Positions 11,112 to 23,695 of a stretch of 64,000 nt of DNA are shown here, piece by piece. The stretch covers positions 1-64,000 of the forward strand of contig NXFV01002076.1 of the NCBI GenBank assembly GCA_002803225.1, in the 5' to 3' direction. This stretch comes from Gamarada debralockiae. Lineage: Eukaryota > Ascomycota > Leotiomycetes > Helotiales > Hyphodiscaceae. The notes below the pieces were generated by a model that saw only the letters and a program-made list of their open reading frames with translations, did not search any database and was not told the origin of the DNA. The translations under genes and the position numbers were made by a program. Positions within the stretch are counted from its first letter, which is position 1. The number at the start of each line of letters is the position of its first letter.

Positions 11112-12890
11112 CTACTTGAAGACCTTGCCGTCAGCCCATGGGTATTCCTTGCCGTTGACGACAACTGGCTTCTCCCAGGTCCACTGCTCGTTGACGAACT
11201 CCCTGTCCTCAGCTTTGGTTGGGTCAAGCTTTGTAAACTCATAGGACTCGTAGTCGGGAGCGACATCGAAAGCTGGGAGAGCCTCCTGGCCGCGGACGAC
11301 GAAAGCACCCTTGATAATGGAGTCATCCTTAACACCATAGACGGAAGCACAGCCGAAGATGTACTTGCGGGATGCCTCAAGACGAGCGAAAAATCCACCG
11401 ATCAAGTTGGAAGTCATGAAGATCTGGGTGAGCTCATCGTTGTACTTGTAGTCGACCTTCCAGAGGGAGTACTCGTCGGCCTTGAAATTCTCCCAGAACC
11501 ATTTGAGAGCATCAGGAGTGTCGTTGTTGGAGTATTGACGCTTCCACTCATCGAGAACCAAAGTTGGCTTTGGCAGAGCCTCAAGAGGGTGCTTGGGCTT
11601 TGGCGCGGCTGGAGCCTCTTCTTCCTCATCCTCCTCAACTTCGTTGGCCTTTGGCTTTGGGGCGGCCTTGGGTGCGGCTTCTTTCTTTGGCTGCTCTGGC
11701 TTCTTGGGGGGTTGGTTCTTGATAGCCTCGTCGATGAAAGACAGCTTGTCAACAACGGCGGAGTAGATTGGCTGGTTGTAAACGGTCTCGTACCAACGGG
11801 TAACATTGGGGTTCTCGGCACGCCACTTCTTGTCGAAAAAGTACTGGAACCCACGGGAGATGATACCAGCAGCGAAAAGATCAGCGAGGGTGATGCGCTC
11901 GCCAACGAGATACGTATTGTTGTGAAGGTGCTCCTCGGCAACACTGACAGCCTTGAGAGCAGCCTTTTGCGATTCCTCGACGTTCTTCTTGTTGTAAGGG
12001 TCACGGCCCAACAGAGGACGGAACCAGCCACCGAGGGTGGGGAGGATCTCCATGTTGAAGAAGGACATCCACTTCAAGATGGCGGCGTAACTATGGTTTA
12101 ATTAGCGGTGTCTGAAGAAGAACAGGTAGTTTGTGACGTACTCCTGCTTGGTCTGGCCGAGGAGGGCGGTCTTCTCGTTCTGGGAGGTGACTATGAAGTG
12201 TCAGTAATGCTCCGTTGTAGCACTCAGAGGCAAAATTGACAAAATTGAAGAGAGGTGCTCAGAGTCTAATTATTAAAAATCAACACGGATGATTAAGACA
12301 GGGATAACTGTTGACAATTTTTTTCATCATAGCAAGAGAATGTGAAAGGCTAGGGCAGTCTGCAACTGCGGTAAGGTTGGCAGAAAAATCTTCCACTCAC
12401 TGTAGATTGCGATGGCAATGCTCTCGTGAAGAGTGTAGCCATCGGCACCGACGAAAGTAGGAACCTTTCCGAGCTTGTTGATCTTGAGGTATTCGGCAGA
12501 GACTCCCTTTGCAGGTCTACAGAGATTGAGGAGTCAGCATTCTTCCACAAGAGAGGTAAAAGAGTCCACATCAAGGTTTCATGAGCTTCGACTCATTTGG
12601 TGAGGACAGCCAGCCATTGAAGCAGAAATCTAGAGCAGAACTCATGGATTCGAACGAAGTGGGAGGAGAGTTGCTCATAGAAGCACTCACTCGGTCAGAG
12701 CGATGTCAAGCTCGATGTTGTTTGCCTTAGCAACAGCTATTAACGAAGTCAGCATTGAACTTCTCCAAGACTACCAAATTTCACAGCTACCGAAGTAGCC
12801 AGAATGCAAAAAGAAGGCGTAGAGATACGAACCTCGAATAGCTGTGCTTCTGGAGTTACCAGGATAGGTGTAGAGAGTTCCGAACGCCAT
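11112..12890 (-). CDS. EEF1G: Translation elongation factor 1B subunit gamma
   Basis: This is the structural subunit of the eEF1B nucleotide-exchange complex that recharges eEF1A with GTP. Exons on the minus strand are 12890-12833, 12736-12691, 12516-12401, 12190-12142 and 12090-11112, giving 415 residues. The N-terminus (AFGTLYTYPGNSRSTAI) begins a glutathione-S-transferase-like domain of about 210 residues, followed by a lysine/proline/acidic linker (residues about 220-250). The conserved EF1-gamma C-terminal domain follows (LVLDEWKRQYSNND to WTWEKPVVVNGKEYPWADGK). All frames join correctly. The gene has four short introns clustered in the first third, typical for a highly expressed fungal gene. 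It is divergent from the mitochondrial uS9m gene. Confidence 0.96.
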
Positions 12891-13104
12891 GGCTGCGATG
12901 TTGTGAAATTGAAGAGATGTATTTTGTGTTTGGAGGGGAAGCTCTCGAGTTTGAAAAAATGTGTGAATTAGGTAGTGGCGGGTCCACTAACCGATATGGT
13001 ATTTAGCGTGTCACGTGGTGTAGAAAGTGCTTGGCGACACAGATTCTCGATTTCGAGCTCCTTCTGAAGCACGAAGTACGACAGAGGCAGGCTAACCCTT
13101 CACA
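12891..13104. promoter_or_regulatory. Shared divergent promoter, eEF1B-gamma / uS9m
   Basis: There are 214 bases between two divergent start codons, so both genes must be driven from here. The region holds a cacgtg-type core (gtcacgtggtg, about 13011-13021), a possible bHLH site. Confidence 0.5.
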
Positions 13105-14120
13105 ATGAAGAAGGTAGCATGGCTTCCCATAAGCCTGAGGGAAGGCCTTCGGTGTGCATGCTCCCCAAGACCAATGATCGCAAGATCGACCCTACAACGA
13201 CACGCCCTCAACGCATCCCAATTTTCCACATCAACACGATTACGTGCAGGAATTGCTGCTCCCGAGATCAAGTTCAAGCGCCAAGGAGGAGAGGGTTCTG
13301 AGGCTGAGGAGGAGGTCTTCTACGCTCGATTGGTTCCAGAGTCGCCATCATACTTCACCGCGCAACCGACTTTCATAGACGATCTCCTGGCTCTCGAAAA
13401 TCTTCTACGCCGATACTCAGGTCTGCCGACGGTAAAGCCAGGCGAAGCGCCTCGAGTAGCATGGCGGTCAGTTCGAGAATACAGGAACGAAGTTGGCGAG
13501 TCCGTCAAAACGTCCAAATACCACAAAATCGTTGAGATCCTGCATCGGCTCAACCACATCCATCCATCTGTCATGCCAGCTGCTGTTACGGCTGCATTGA
13601 ATGAGTACAAGCGGGATATCAATCCTTATCAGAACGTCACAAAGGCCCCCTATGTCGACAAGGGAGGTCGAGCTTTAGGTGCTGGACGACGGAAAGCAGC
13701 AACTGCCAGAGCTTATTTGGTGGAGGGTACGGGTGAGGTATTGGTCAATGGGAAGTCACTTGCAGAGGCGTTTGGACGAATCCATGATAGGGAGAGTGTT
13801 ATTTGGCCGTTGAAGGCGACAGATAGAATCGACAAGTATAATGTGTGGGCTTTAGTGGAAGGGGGTGGGACTACTGGCCAAGCTGAAGCCTTGACGTTAG
13901 CTGTGGGAAAAGCGTTGCTTGGGCATGAGCCAGCACTGAAGCCAGCGTTACGACGGGGTAAGCCTTCCCCCTCCCACGGCCCCGGCGTTACTCCCATTGC
14001 CATTTACAATATGCTAACATCTTTGCAGCGGGATGTGTTACTCGGGATCCGAGAAGAGTGGAAAGAAAGAAGCCCGGAAAGGTCAAGGCCAGAAAGATGC
14101 CGGCCTGGGTTAAGAGATAG
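13105..14120 (+). CDS. MRPS9: Mitochondrial small-subunit ribosomal protein uS9m
   Basis: This is a component of the mitochondrial 37S ribosomal subunit. Exons are 13105-13957 and 14029-14120, giving 314 residues. Residues 1-45 are rich in Arg and Ser with no acidic residue for the first 10, fitting a mitochondrial presequence ([10 protein letters not shown]). The uS9 domain is C-terminal: [19 protein letters not shown], then DRESVIWPL, then [20 protein letters not shown]. After the intron comes [19 protein letters not shown] and the basic tail ending PAWVKR, which contacts the decoding centre in bacterial S9. The intron is needed to reach this conserved tail; without it the frame runs to an unrelated end at 14193. 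Confidence 0.95.
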
Positions 14121-15789
14121 TTTCTCTTTGTATGTATATTGTATCAGAAATCTACTGTATGATGTATCGTCCATGAACAACACTTGGGACTAATCTCAAA
14201 TATTTGTTCATTATTTGTTCAATCTCGAATTCTCTCGGATTAGAGGCACCGGATGTAGGAATTTTTCTTCGTGAAGGCCTGGCTTGGCAATTAGTATGTA
14301 GTGTCGAATCGAAATGACCGCCTTTGCTGGCCTGTTGTTTTTGTTCTTCTTCTGAATATTGGCGTTACGAAGCCAGACATGATAATGTCATTTCTTCATC
14401 GTTGGATATCAAAATATGCGAGATCCTCGTAAGAATACACAATTTTGAGGCCCTTCTTGCAGCAGGGAACGAACGAGCCATCCAAAAAGGGCAAATATTT
14501 CTGATTTGAATTATCAACTCATTTACTCACAGTCGCGTGATTACCGTAACTTACGATCCGTCTGAAGCCCATGTCAAGAAATGTAACCTCCATTCTCATT
14601 TGCTTTTCTTCAATCCCCAGTCAAGCTACCACCCACACCAATAATTGCCCTGATATACCTGCAAGCCCCCCACCCTTTCGATAAAACCCTCTAGCCAATC
14701 ATTACTAAACCCAGGTCCACGGCATCAGGATTCCGGCTCCTGCATGCCTTCAAGCCTCACAATCGCCCCCAGGTCATTGACCAGTATCCTGACGCGTCAC
14801 AGAGCCCTTATACTTCCCAGTGCCCGATTTTGCCAATTTCAAATTAATTCCAGCTTTCCAGGACCCAACAATCCGGCTATCCGAGCTCAAAGCATCTGGA
14901 ATCATCCAAACCCAACTCCAGGGTTGGAATCTACTGTAGCAACTGCAGAGAAACGACAAATCAAGGAACACACCCGAAGGAGATCCTGCTCGCACGGACT
15001 CCCGAGCCCGTCAGCTTTATCTGGATGGAGATACTTGGTCACCAATGGTTTTTGTCGATCTCGAAGACTGATATGGAGATCACTGTGAACAAGCTAGACG
15101 AATGTGGATGTGACAACTCATATTTGATGCTTAAAATAGGCGTGAGCTACTAGTCATTAGATCTCTGCCCGCCTAGTGGGCAGGATCTCGGCAGCTGTAT
15201 TGTCCGTTTTCTCGGGTTCACCTTGGCATTGGAGGGATTAAAGCTGCGTTTTTGCTTCTTTCTTCGCTGCAGACATTGTTGGCCAAGCTAAGATGCTCGG
15301 CATTCGGAGCTGAAAAAGGGAAGCTCCTCCGTAATGGGTGGCAAACTTGATTACTCAACGGAGGGAAGTGGTCATGAACTGCATGGTTTGGTCGCGGAAG
15401 AGCAGAGTTGAGATCCGAGCAGGCTCGAAGCTGTGTATTACTATTTTCCTCTTCAGTATGTGCAAGGCCTCTATGGTAATGTATTGTACAAGAAGTTGCT
15501 CTAACACCATTCCAGGGCCCTAGCAAACTTCAAAAGTTACTTTTGAAAGCCCATCCCTGTGTCATTCGTCGTGACTGTCGTCCCCACGTAATCCCAATAA
15601 AGCCATGCCCATGAATCACCCTCGTAATGCTATGGATACATCCGCCAACACCATACAGAAACTGCCCCCAGTACAGCCATATCGTGACAATCCGACAGAG
15701 AAGATGAATGCGCTAAAATGAGGACAATATTGTATGCTTTACAAAGTACACTCAAACGAAGATTTTCGAAAGGAAAGGGGAAGGTTGCC
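14121..15789. other. Intergenic, no firm gene
   Basis: About 1.7 kb has no recognised product. One hint of coding is a plus-strand frame near 14949-15069 that would read TPEGDPARTDSRARQLYLDG and then WSPMVFVDLED before a stop, just after a possible splice acceptor (actgcag). I cannot find a convincing first exon, so it stays unannotated. Confidence 0.4.
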
Positions 15790-16999
15790 TCAAGGTGGCG
15801 CTCTGACTAACCCCTCGCTTTGAATACCTTCTATTGATTCTTGAAGATCAAGACATTCCATCAAAACTGTAATGAGTCAGCATAGAAACTTGCGTAGAGT
15901 CACCCTGAACACATACCTTGTATTATTTGCTCCTCCGCAACTCCGTATTGGTAATCGATCAAACCGTGCTTTTCAATAACATCGCACATCCGTATTAAAT
16001 CCTTGGCCATTTTCGTGATGAATTCTTGAGACATCAGACTTTGAGGTTGCTGTACTCGTTGCCCAGTCTCCAGCATGTCCTTCTGCCTTTGGAAAATGCT
16101 CAGCCATGCAGTGTTGAACTCGCCCCAGAGTCGTATTCGATCGGCGTGGAGTGTAACTTCGTCTACAGTAAGGCCTTCATCAGAAAATTAGTTGGAAGAT
16201 CCAACGGAAGAAATGGGGGCTTACCAAGGTCTCCAACATGTCCCAGTAGCCACTCTGATACTTCAAGGAGAGATGAACTCGCTTCTGCTAGGCGACCGTT
16301 TATGATGTTTTGGAAAATCTCCTTCAACGCTGTCTGATATGTTGTGTATGCCGCCTCCATTCCTGGACCTTGCGCCTGGAAGTCTTCCTCCTCCATCATT
16401 TCCGGGGGACCTTGAGGAATTCCTCCCATTGTTATATTGCTGGCATAACCTTGCTGGAGAAGAGGAGTTCGATCTGTAGGGCTTTGCTGGTGCTGTTGGT
16501 ACACATTCGAGGAGCTCGAGGATGCGTGATGCTGTAAACTCGGTGGCCCAGGAGCACTGGTTGGCTCGTTTGTGAAATAAGGTCCTGCCACGTCCGACAA
16601 CATTTGCATCCCTGCGGGTTGCCGTGTCTGAAATTGCTGTGTTGAATCGTAGACACTGCTTGGTGTTGCTTGTTGTGCGACATTGTACATCATTTCTGGG
16701 TTATAAGTGGTGAAACCTGGCTGCTGCCGTTGATCCTGAGGGTATCCGGACTGATACTGCATCGTATTTGTTGGTAGTGCGGCAGGAAATGAAGTTGCGG
16801 AATCTTGGTAGTATCCTGGATATGCCGTCGCGCCTCCTCCTCTTGCTGCTGAAGGTGATGTTGTTAAAGGTGCAGGGCGGTATCTTTCGGAGGAAGAGCT
16901 CGAGAAGCCTCGCCCTTGACCTTGGTCGGCATTGAATCTTGGGTCTGGTGCTGGATATGGCGGTTCATTCTGCCTTCTTCGGCGATTGTTGTCGTCCAT
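15790..16999 (-). CDS. Conserved fungal protein, Q/S/P-rich with helical C-terminus
   Basis: Exons on the minus strand are 16999-16225, 16162-15917 and 15866-15790, giving 365 residues; an in-frame Met at 17062 would add 21. The first 210 residues are low in complexity (polar, rich in Q, S, P, Y and G) and probably disordered. From about residue 225 a well-ordered helical domain follows: AAYTTYQTALKEIFQNII, then LLEVSEWLLGHVGDL, then HADRIRLWGEFNTAWLSIFQ and MAKDLIRMCDVIEKHGLIDY. I do not recognise a named family; the layout suggests a nuclear or scaffold protein, but that is inference. The second intron (15916-15867) is needed to reach the end LMECLDLQESIEGIQ. Confidence 0.75.
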
Positions 17000-19900
17000 G
17001 CCCCGCTCCGACGCTGTAGGAGATCCTACCAACACCGAATCGAGTCGATGCGCCGCCGGCAACGAGACTGGAGTGGAGTAGAGGAGTGCCAGCTTGTAGA
17101 CTTTTTCGTTCTCACGCTATGTTATGAGCCCAAACTTCCTCAAAGACCACAAGAGTTTGACGCGTTTTTGAGAACTTCTGGGGATCAAATGAAAGGCTCG
17201 TTTCGATTTTCCTATTCATATCAATGTTAGCGAAGTTCTCCAGAACGTGGTGGAAAAGAAATGAATTTACCTGAGGTTTCTGGTGTTTGTTCGCGACAAA
17301 AACGTATGTCTTTGATTCCGGTTTGTGCGGATGTACTCCTTAAACTTTTGAGGACAATTGGATGTTGGAAAAGTACACGATAGGACAATAACCTTGACGC
17401 CACAAATATTGACCGATGTACTGTTGGTAATGAGCGATTTTGAGGAAAGGATAGTACAGTTTCGCGCAGGCAATGAATATGCGCAGACAAGACGTGTATT
17501 GGATCAATGAGTTGTCAACACTTCGTCATCCGCTGCTGGGTCTATCCTTGGTGTTTTTGCATGCAGCTCCTTGCGCCAGATCTGCTTTAAGGCCAATGGC
17601 ACCAGGGTATCAACAAGATGGGCCGGATTTTGAATAACGTCGTCCGCTTCTCAACTTGACGGCGGCTGTGGATCCGGAAGTTTGCTGCTTTATTCCAACG
17701 TCGCGATGGAGGGAGGCTAGCAACTTGCGCACATCCAACGCACTCTTTCTAGAAGCCTGCAGCAGATCTGGGCCCGTTTCGAAGTTATGAAACCCGTAAT
17801 ATATGCAGACCACAATCCAGAGCAAAGAACACTCGGCGGCCAGTGCTCTAAGATATAAGGACGTTGTATTCGAAGGGATGACTCTTGGGAGATTCGAAGA
17901 GTGACACCCAACTCAGCGCAAAGCCCAGGTCGCATGAATTGGAACACTGAGATCGAGTAGTCAGTGGTCATGCGTGCCCGACCAGAACCTGTTTAGAAAC
18001 AGACTGAAGTTGGGATAGAGTTATTGACTCGGAGACAAAGTCCCCCTCCACCGGACGTCAAGACTTTCAGCTGCGACTCTAAACCCTCAACGTGCAATTC
18101 TTAGCTTCTGCGGCGGCGGAAGATGGTGCGAAATTAAAGCAGATCAGGCCTTAGCCTTGAAGCTATAAGTTGGTGAGAGATGGCCTCAGATGGTTGACTA
18201 AGGCGCAAGAAGGACGGTTTTCGTCTGAGCGGAAGTTTCGAGGCGATATAACAATGGCTTCACACTACTTTCTGTCTTTCTCCTCCAATAATTCCAGATG
18301 TCCAATGAAGATGTCTGGAATACTCCGGGTAATTGCTTGGGCACTTCGACTTGCAGCCACTACTGCCAGGTACGGATTGATGATTCGAAGCTACTCGTTT
18401 TTGGGCCTCCTCATCTTTTTTAAAGAGGAAAAAATAGACGTCGAGCACCACGAGGTTGCCGGCGAATAACAACTTCTGAGGTTAAAAGTATTTTCGCCGA
18501 GTCGGAAATTTAAATTCTGGAGGGATCCTGGCTGTTGTTGCTTTTGCAATGCTACTGAAAAGTGGATAAAAGGCGACCTAGCAGGAGTAGTCGAGCACTG
18601 CGCTGTTTTCGCAAGATAAGGTAGAGTTACTTGGGACACAAGAGCATCATTGGAGAAACATGGGAACCCTCGGGATTTTGGGCTGTCAACAGATGCGAGA
18701 TGCACTTGCCGGGGCTTGTTTAAAGTCGATCAAGGCGCACGCTAAAGAGTGATCGCCGGATAAGGCGATACTAGGAATGTGATATGTGAGTAGAGATTTA
18801 AGAGGTCATAGCATATCAAGTCGTCCTTGTAGTACAAAAGAAGCAGTCGTGCTCGAAGACCAAGAAAAAAGAACAAAAGAGGTAAGGGTTACGGCATATA
18901 ATGCCCAGGGTCGTCGGAATATTGGTTGTGGTGAGGGTGATCCTTTCGGAATCGGATAAGATGTACGAATGGATGGTTACTTTTCATGGGGTATACAAAA
19001 GGCAGGTACCCTCTTTTGGAGGAAGGAAAAAAAAGTCAAGGAACATCGGAAGAAGCAAAAAACTGAGACGGGGCAATGGAGACGCACACGCCTAGTCTTC
19101 ATCATCGACGCCCATCATCCTGAATGCCGGGTCCCTGGTCCATTTGAGAGTCTTTTCTAGCGCCAGAGGCCAAAAACGGACATCAAACCTGAGCCCTTAC
19201 GTTACTGGTTTCCCTCGACTAATTGCCAACATTCATAGAAGCAGTCTGGTATGTTTCACTTACCTACAATCCTGAGACTATTTAATTGCTGCAATTCTCC
19301 AGCGCTGGCATCGTTCATCTCCCTTCCTCGCTGTTCTCCTCTATGCAGGCTCATGCAATCCTTTCTTCAGCACCATTCAGGTACCTTCAGGTACCTTTTC
19401 CTGGGGCTTCCAGCGAGGATGGTCCCTGAAACGTCAGCCATGGATCATGGTGCGTCTCTGCCTAAGTAGCCTAACACAGGGGGGTTGCACCTGTTGCGGA
19501 GAAAAAATTAGAAGGCCTGTCCATGTATTTTACGAAGTGAAGTCGTCAAAATATACCCTGCAATTTTATTTATTACCTCGTCACTGGTCGCATATCCCCA
19601 TGCATGACATACCCCTGATCGATTAGCTCGAAAGATCTACACAGGCCTTGAGAGCGTAAGGATTTCCCAAGGCTTCCTCTCTCATTATTCATCACGATCT
19701 CCACAAATTCTCGTGTGTCTATGTTTTCAGCTTCTTCGTTACAGTTCTTTCCACAGTCGGTCTCTCTGGCTTCTGGATTCAGTCATCAAGCACTACACGT
19801 TCAATAGCTTATTATCTCCGAAAGCTCCTTCCCGAGTCAAAGAGATTCGTCTAATTGCCCAATACTGGCCAATCCGGATTTTATATGGCCGCGTCGCTTA

Positions 19901-22156
19901 CGCCAATTACGCCCAGTACACGCTCTTGCAGTAGCTTTCAAAGCCTCGCCAAGGCAAGTTGCCTTCACCAACCAAGACCATTCGGCAGCCTCCCAGCCTT
20001 GACGCCACAGTTACTATTCTTAAGTGTTTCAACTCCCAAAGTAGCATCATCTTGGGCCGTCCGCACCTGGGCTAAGTGCTATTTCTATCTTTTCAAGCGT
20101 GAACAAACTTACGCATGATATGTAGCGAGAAGTTTTATCATGCATGATTTGATTATGCGATGCGGAAAGTATCAAAAACTACTCTTATTTACTTTTCAAT
20201 AACCTGATTTCAAGGTTTAGCACGTTCATCCTAATGGAGTTGTCCGGATCGTCAGTTGAAACATCGCAATGTGCGATAGAGATTATCCGCATCAGCCTCA
20301 GTGAGGCTGCTTGAAGATCATGAACGTTTTTGTTTCGTGATTTTACACATGGCATATTATTCCGAACAAGGAGGTACCTCGTAGAAAGTTTCTAGGGACC
20401 ACCTTGGTACCTCCACGTGCAATATCTTCAACAACGTTCTAGGTTGACCTGTTCCACGAATTTTGCTCCGGGAAAACGATATTGCATGGATGAATTCTTA
20501 GTTGGCTGTCAGGACCGTTAGATCTTGCATAATTTTACACGACCTTATCAAAGCAAGTCTCTTTTGAATCTGTGCCCGACCTGGTCTCTTTAAACCTAAA
20601 TCTACCCGACTTTGATTATTTACGAGCCGTTTTCTTCTCAACGCACACACAATTGCAAATGCTCGCCGAGGGTGTACTCGGTCCGCCTCGGTTTGATAAA
20701 GTAACGTAGGAACTGCTCGCAAACATTTCCCCAATGTTGATGGAGATGCCACATCATGCGCCGTCTCCGACCCGAAGGGCCAAAGGAACCAAAATGGTCA
20801 AACGGAACAGCCCTACCAGTCTCACCCCCCCTTGATCCCTCCTTCATTTCGGTGACTCGGATCTGCCGAAACAAAGAGTGATTACCGTCAAATCTAGCAA
20901 AGGCACAGACCAAGAGACACGAGATCTTCAAATTCGTTCAAATCTTCTAGAAGACACTAAGAATCATGCTAATCTCCACATGCCCTGCGTTTGAGCACCT
21001 TGACTCAAGAAGTTGAAGTGGCTCAGGCTTCAATTGTGATGCAACAGGAGACATGAAACAAAATTCTTCTTTCCTTCTAGAACGTTTCATGTGGCATTCA
21101 TCTATCAGATGCTTTAATATCTGTCGGGCCGACATCATCTCCGAATGCCCTGTTTGCATGATCCAGAAGATCAAAAGTCAAAAAGTGGGCTGATTTTTGA
21201 TCTACCTCCACAATTTAACGCTTGCCTTGCCTTCTTGATCCTCCGGATCGTCCTAATATCGGAGGAGGGAGAACGCGTCATTATTTCCCAAAGTATCACT
21301 ATTTCCGAACTTGGCACTTATGCTATAGCCTCACAGTTAGACACGGCTTAGTCAACATTCGAGTTGGAAAGGAAGGTTCTGGTCGATCGCGAGTTTGCAT
21401 CCATGGTTGGGGGTTGATGCCTCATTGCCGACACTTCCTTCCGCATGAACTCATACCTTAGGTTCAACTACCAATGCCGGTACGAGACGTTGGGTGTTCC
21501 TATTTGGCGAGTTTGCTGGGCGAAAACTTTATGCTATCCCCCTCATGAAGTCATAATCAGGGCGGCTACGAACGAGTAGCAGAGAGCCAGTGGTGTATAT
21601 CGCCCAATACCTGTGATGGATAATTGGGATGAGAGATGAGATCATGGATGTTCCTTGCGGAGAAATGCCATCCTTTATAATTGAGAGTGGAAAGTAAGCC
21701 GAGCCTGAGAGATCGAGAAACAAAAGCTTATTCAGAGGGAAGGTGTTGCAGAATCTTGGGTTCAAGGCATATCCAATAATTGGCCCTTCATATGGACAAG
21801 GACTGAAAACCTTACAAAGTGACAGCCTCATATTTCCAAGGAGAGTGTATTTAGGGCGAGGATTGAAACCTTCTTAAAGTATGGTGGCCACACAATTTTA
21901 AGGCGAGTTGTAGTTTCACTGGAGACCTAGTCACTGGAAATATACCCGTAGGAAACAGTCACGAGAAACGGGAAGACGAACTCCATGCCATTTTCTTCGT
22001 GATAAGTGATCCTTGAAGTCATTTTCAGGCCGACTGCTCGTCCCTGTATCCGGCCAAGTCTAATGAGCACTGCTCTTCTTCAGCTTTGGGCCATACGCAG
22101 ATGTGGAAAGGTCGCGATCTCGTGCTTGTTTTTCAAACCGCTTTTGAGAAGCCCGA
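17000..22156. other. Long gene-poor stretch of about 5 kb
   Basis: This stretch lies upstream of the Q/S/P-rich gene and downstream of calcineurin B, both on the minus strand. Only short frames under 105 codons occur, with no domain or splice-supported pairs. Small features seen are a doubled caggtacctt at 19380-19400 and an inverted pair around ggaggtacc / ggtacctcc at 20370-20413. No transposon ends or coding remnants could be named. A long regulatory region, an lncRNA or an old degraded element are all possible. Confidence 0.5.
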
Positions 22157-22885
22157 TTAGAATTGGTCTGCATAGAATTAGCACTAGATGCTCCCTTCAT
22201 ATGAGTAAACTTACCTAGCGTCATGCTCATGCTAACATCCGTATTCTCCACCATCTTCGTAAACTCCTCGAAACTAATCTTCCCATCGCGATCTAGATCC
22301 GCCTCCATGATCGTCTTGTCAACAATCTGCTGTAACTGCTGGTCCTTCAAATTACTTCCAACCATCATCTTAAGCACAATGAATAGCTCCCCATTACTGA
22401 TATATCCATCGCGATCAATATCATAGACCTTGAATGCGAACCGTAGCTTTTGTTCCTTGTTGCCCTTGCTAGAGAAGGCACTTAGGCCTGATACGAATTC
22501 TTGGAAATCAACGTCGCCACCTCCATCTTCGTCGAAGATCGCTATCATTCTGTAGGTATGGTTAACGCGGCTCTGGAGCGAGTGCGTAGCAAGGCATACC
22601 TGGTTGCGAGAGGGTTTGAGGAAATCTGAGGGAGGCTGAGGAATTCTTCGCGCTCGATCGTGCCGGAATTATCCTGCATAGAGCATGTAAGCAATTGCAC
22701 AGGAGATAACAACTCTGCGCGCACCTTATCCAGCTTCATAAAGCGCTTTCTTAGTCGGTCAACTTCATCTCGATCGACTGGAGTGCATGTCAGCCTCTTC
22801 TCGTCGCAGAGAGCATAGAAGGTTCTCTTATACAGTTGGATCCCTGCACAATGTTTTCCAATACCGCGCTGCTTGTGTTTCCCAT
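22157..22885 (-). CDS. CNB1: Calcineurin regulatory subunit B
   Basis: This is the calcium-binding regulatory subunit of the protein phosphatase calcineurin, which controls stress response, cell wall and development through Crz1-type factors. Exons on the minus strand are 22885-22834, 22777-22725, 22673-22600, 22549-22215 and 22167-22157, giving 174 residues, the normal length. The N-terminus MGNTSS is an N-myristoylation signal. Four EF-hands are visible: [12 protein letters not shown] (across intron 2), [24 protein letters not shown] and [12 protein letters not shown]. The last exon is only 11 bases and gives the invariant end MTLDQF; reading through its 47-base intron would give a false basic tail. 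Five exons and a perfect family match make this very secure. Confidence 0.97.
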
Positions 22886-23695
22886 CTTTACGTGTTTTGA
22901 AAGGTGTTCGATGGGTGGTTGTTTAGAAAGGGAAGCACTCGAAGTTCAGCGGGACAGGTTCGGACTAAACTGCTTTTGACTGTACCCGCAGTAGCGGGGC
23001 AACTCTTAAAGTTCTCGAGCTTCACTCTCCATCAAACCCATCTGTACATCATTCGTCGACTTCTGACCCATCCTATAGGACATCGCAATTGCAAATGACA
23101 AGCCCTTTAAATAGGCCCTTTAAATATCAAGTGATGGCACTCTTTATCGCAAATATCTCTGACAAGTCACAGTCGGACTTCGGCCCCAGAGAGATTTGGA
23201 GATGCACATACAATAACACATAACTACAGATTTATTTGACCATCTACCAATGGGTGAATCATTATTAAAATCATTACTTTAATTAGACTTTCTTTCACTG
23301 TTGATCCGTTTCAAGTCTTCAACCCCTCCGAAACTGCATCATATGGGCATTTTGTTGTGGTGTTCAAGTTTACATTTGAGTTAAACGGTCAAGAAGCTTT
23401 GGAAGTGATGCTGGTAAAAGTTATAGGTGTTGGAAAGATGCCTGTATACTTTAGAAGACGGCATTGGGTTCAATGGCTCTGGCCGAGCAAATTCAGGCTG
23501 CCTTCTACGTATTCACTGTAAGTATGCTGGAGAAAGTGAATGAAATCCACCAAGCGAGTGAGCGAATTTCATTTACTTCCTACCACGAGAATAGTTACTC
23601 GGAAGAATCGATGTCAACAACAATTCAACAACTGTCAATGATGGGCAGCTAAGGTCGAAAAGATATGCCTCGAACAGACAAGCTCCACGCTCAAC
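22886..23695. other. Intergenic, promoter side of calcineurin B
   Basis: No gene is recognised. A short frame at 23464-23652 ends before anything conserved. The left part should contain the CNB1 promoter. Confidence 0.45.

Noticed and set aside
11414..12031. 205-codon minus-strand frame inside eEF1B-gamma
   Set aside because: It is an alternative frame of the same exon with Ser/Arg/Thr-rich, unconserved sequence.
11535..12101. 188-codon plus-strand frame opposite eEF1B-gamma
   Set aside because: It is the antisense shadow of a conserved gene; its translation is a Leu/Trp/Gly-rich mirror of Lys/Pro/Glu codons.
19380..20413. Small ggtacc direct and inverted repeats
   Set aside because: They are too short and unsupported to call a mobile element or regulatory site.
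22060..22214. Longer C-terminus of calcineurin B by reading through the last intron
   Set aside because: Splicing 22214-22168 gives the invariant end MTLDQF; the read-through tail is unconserved.
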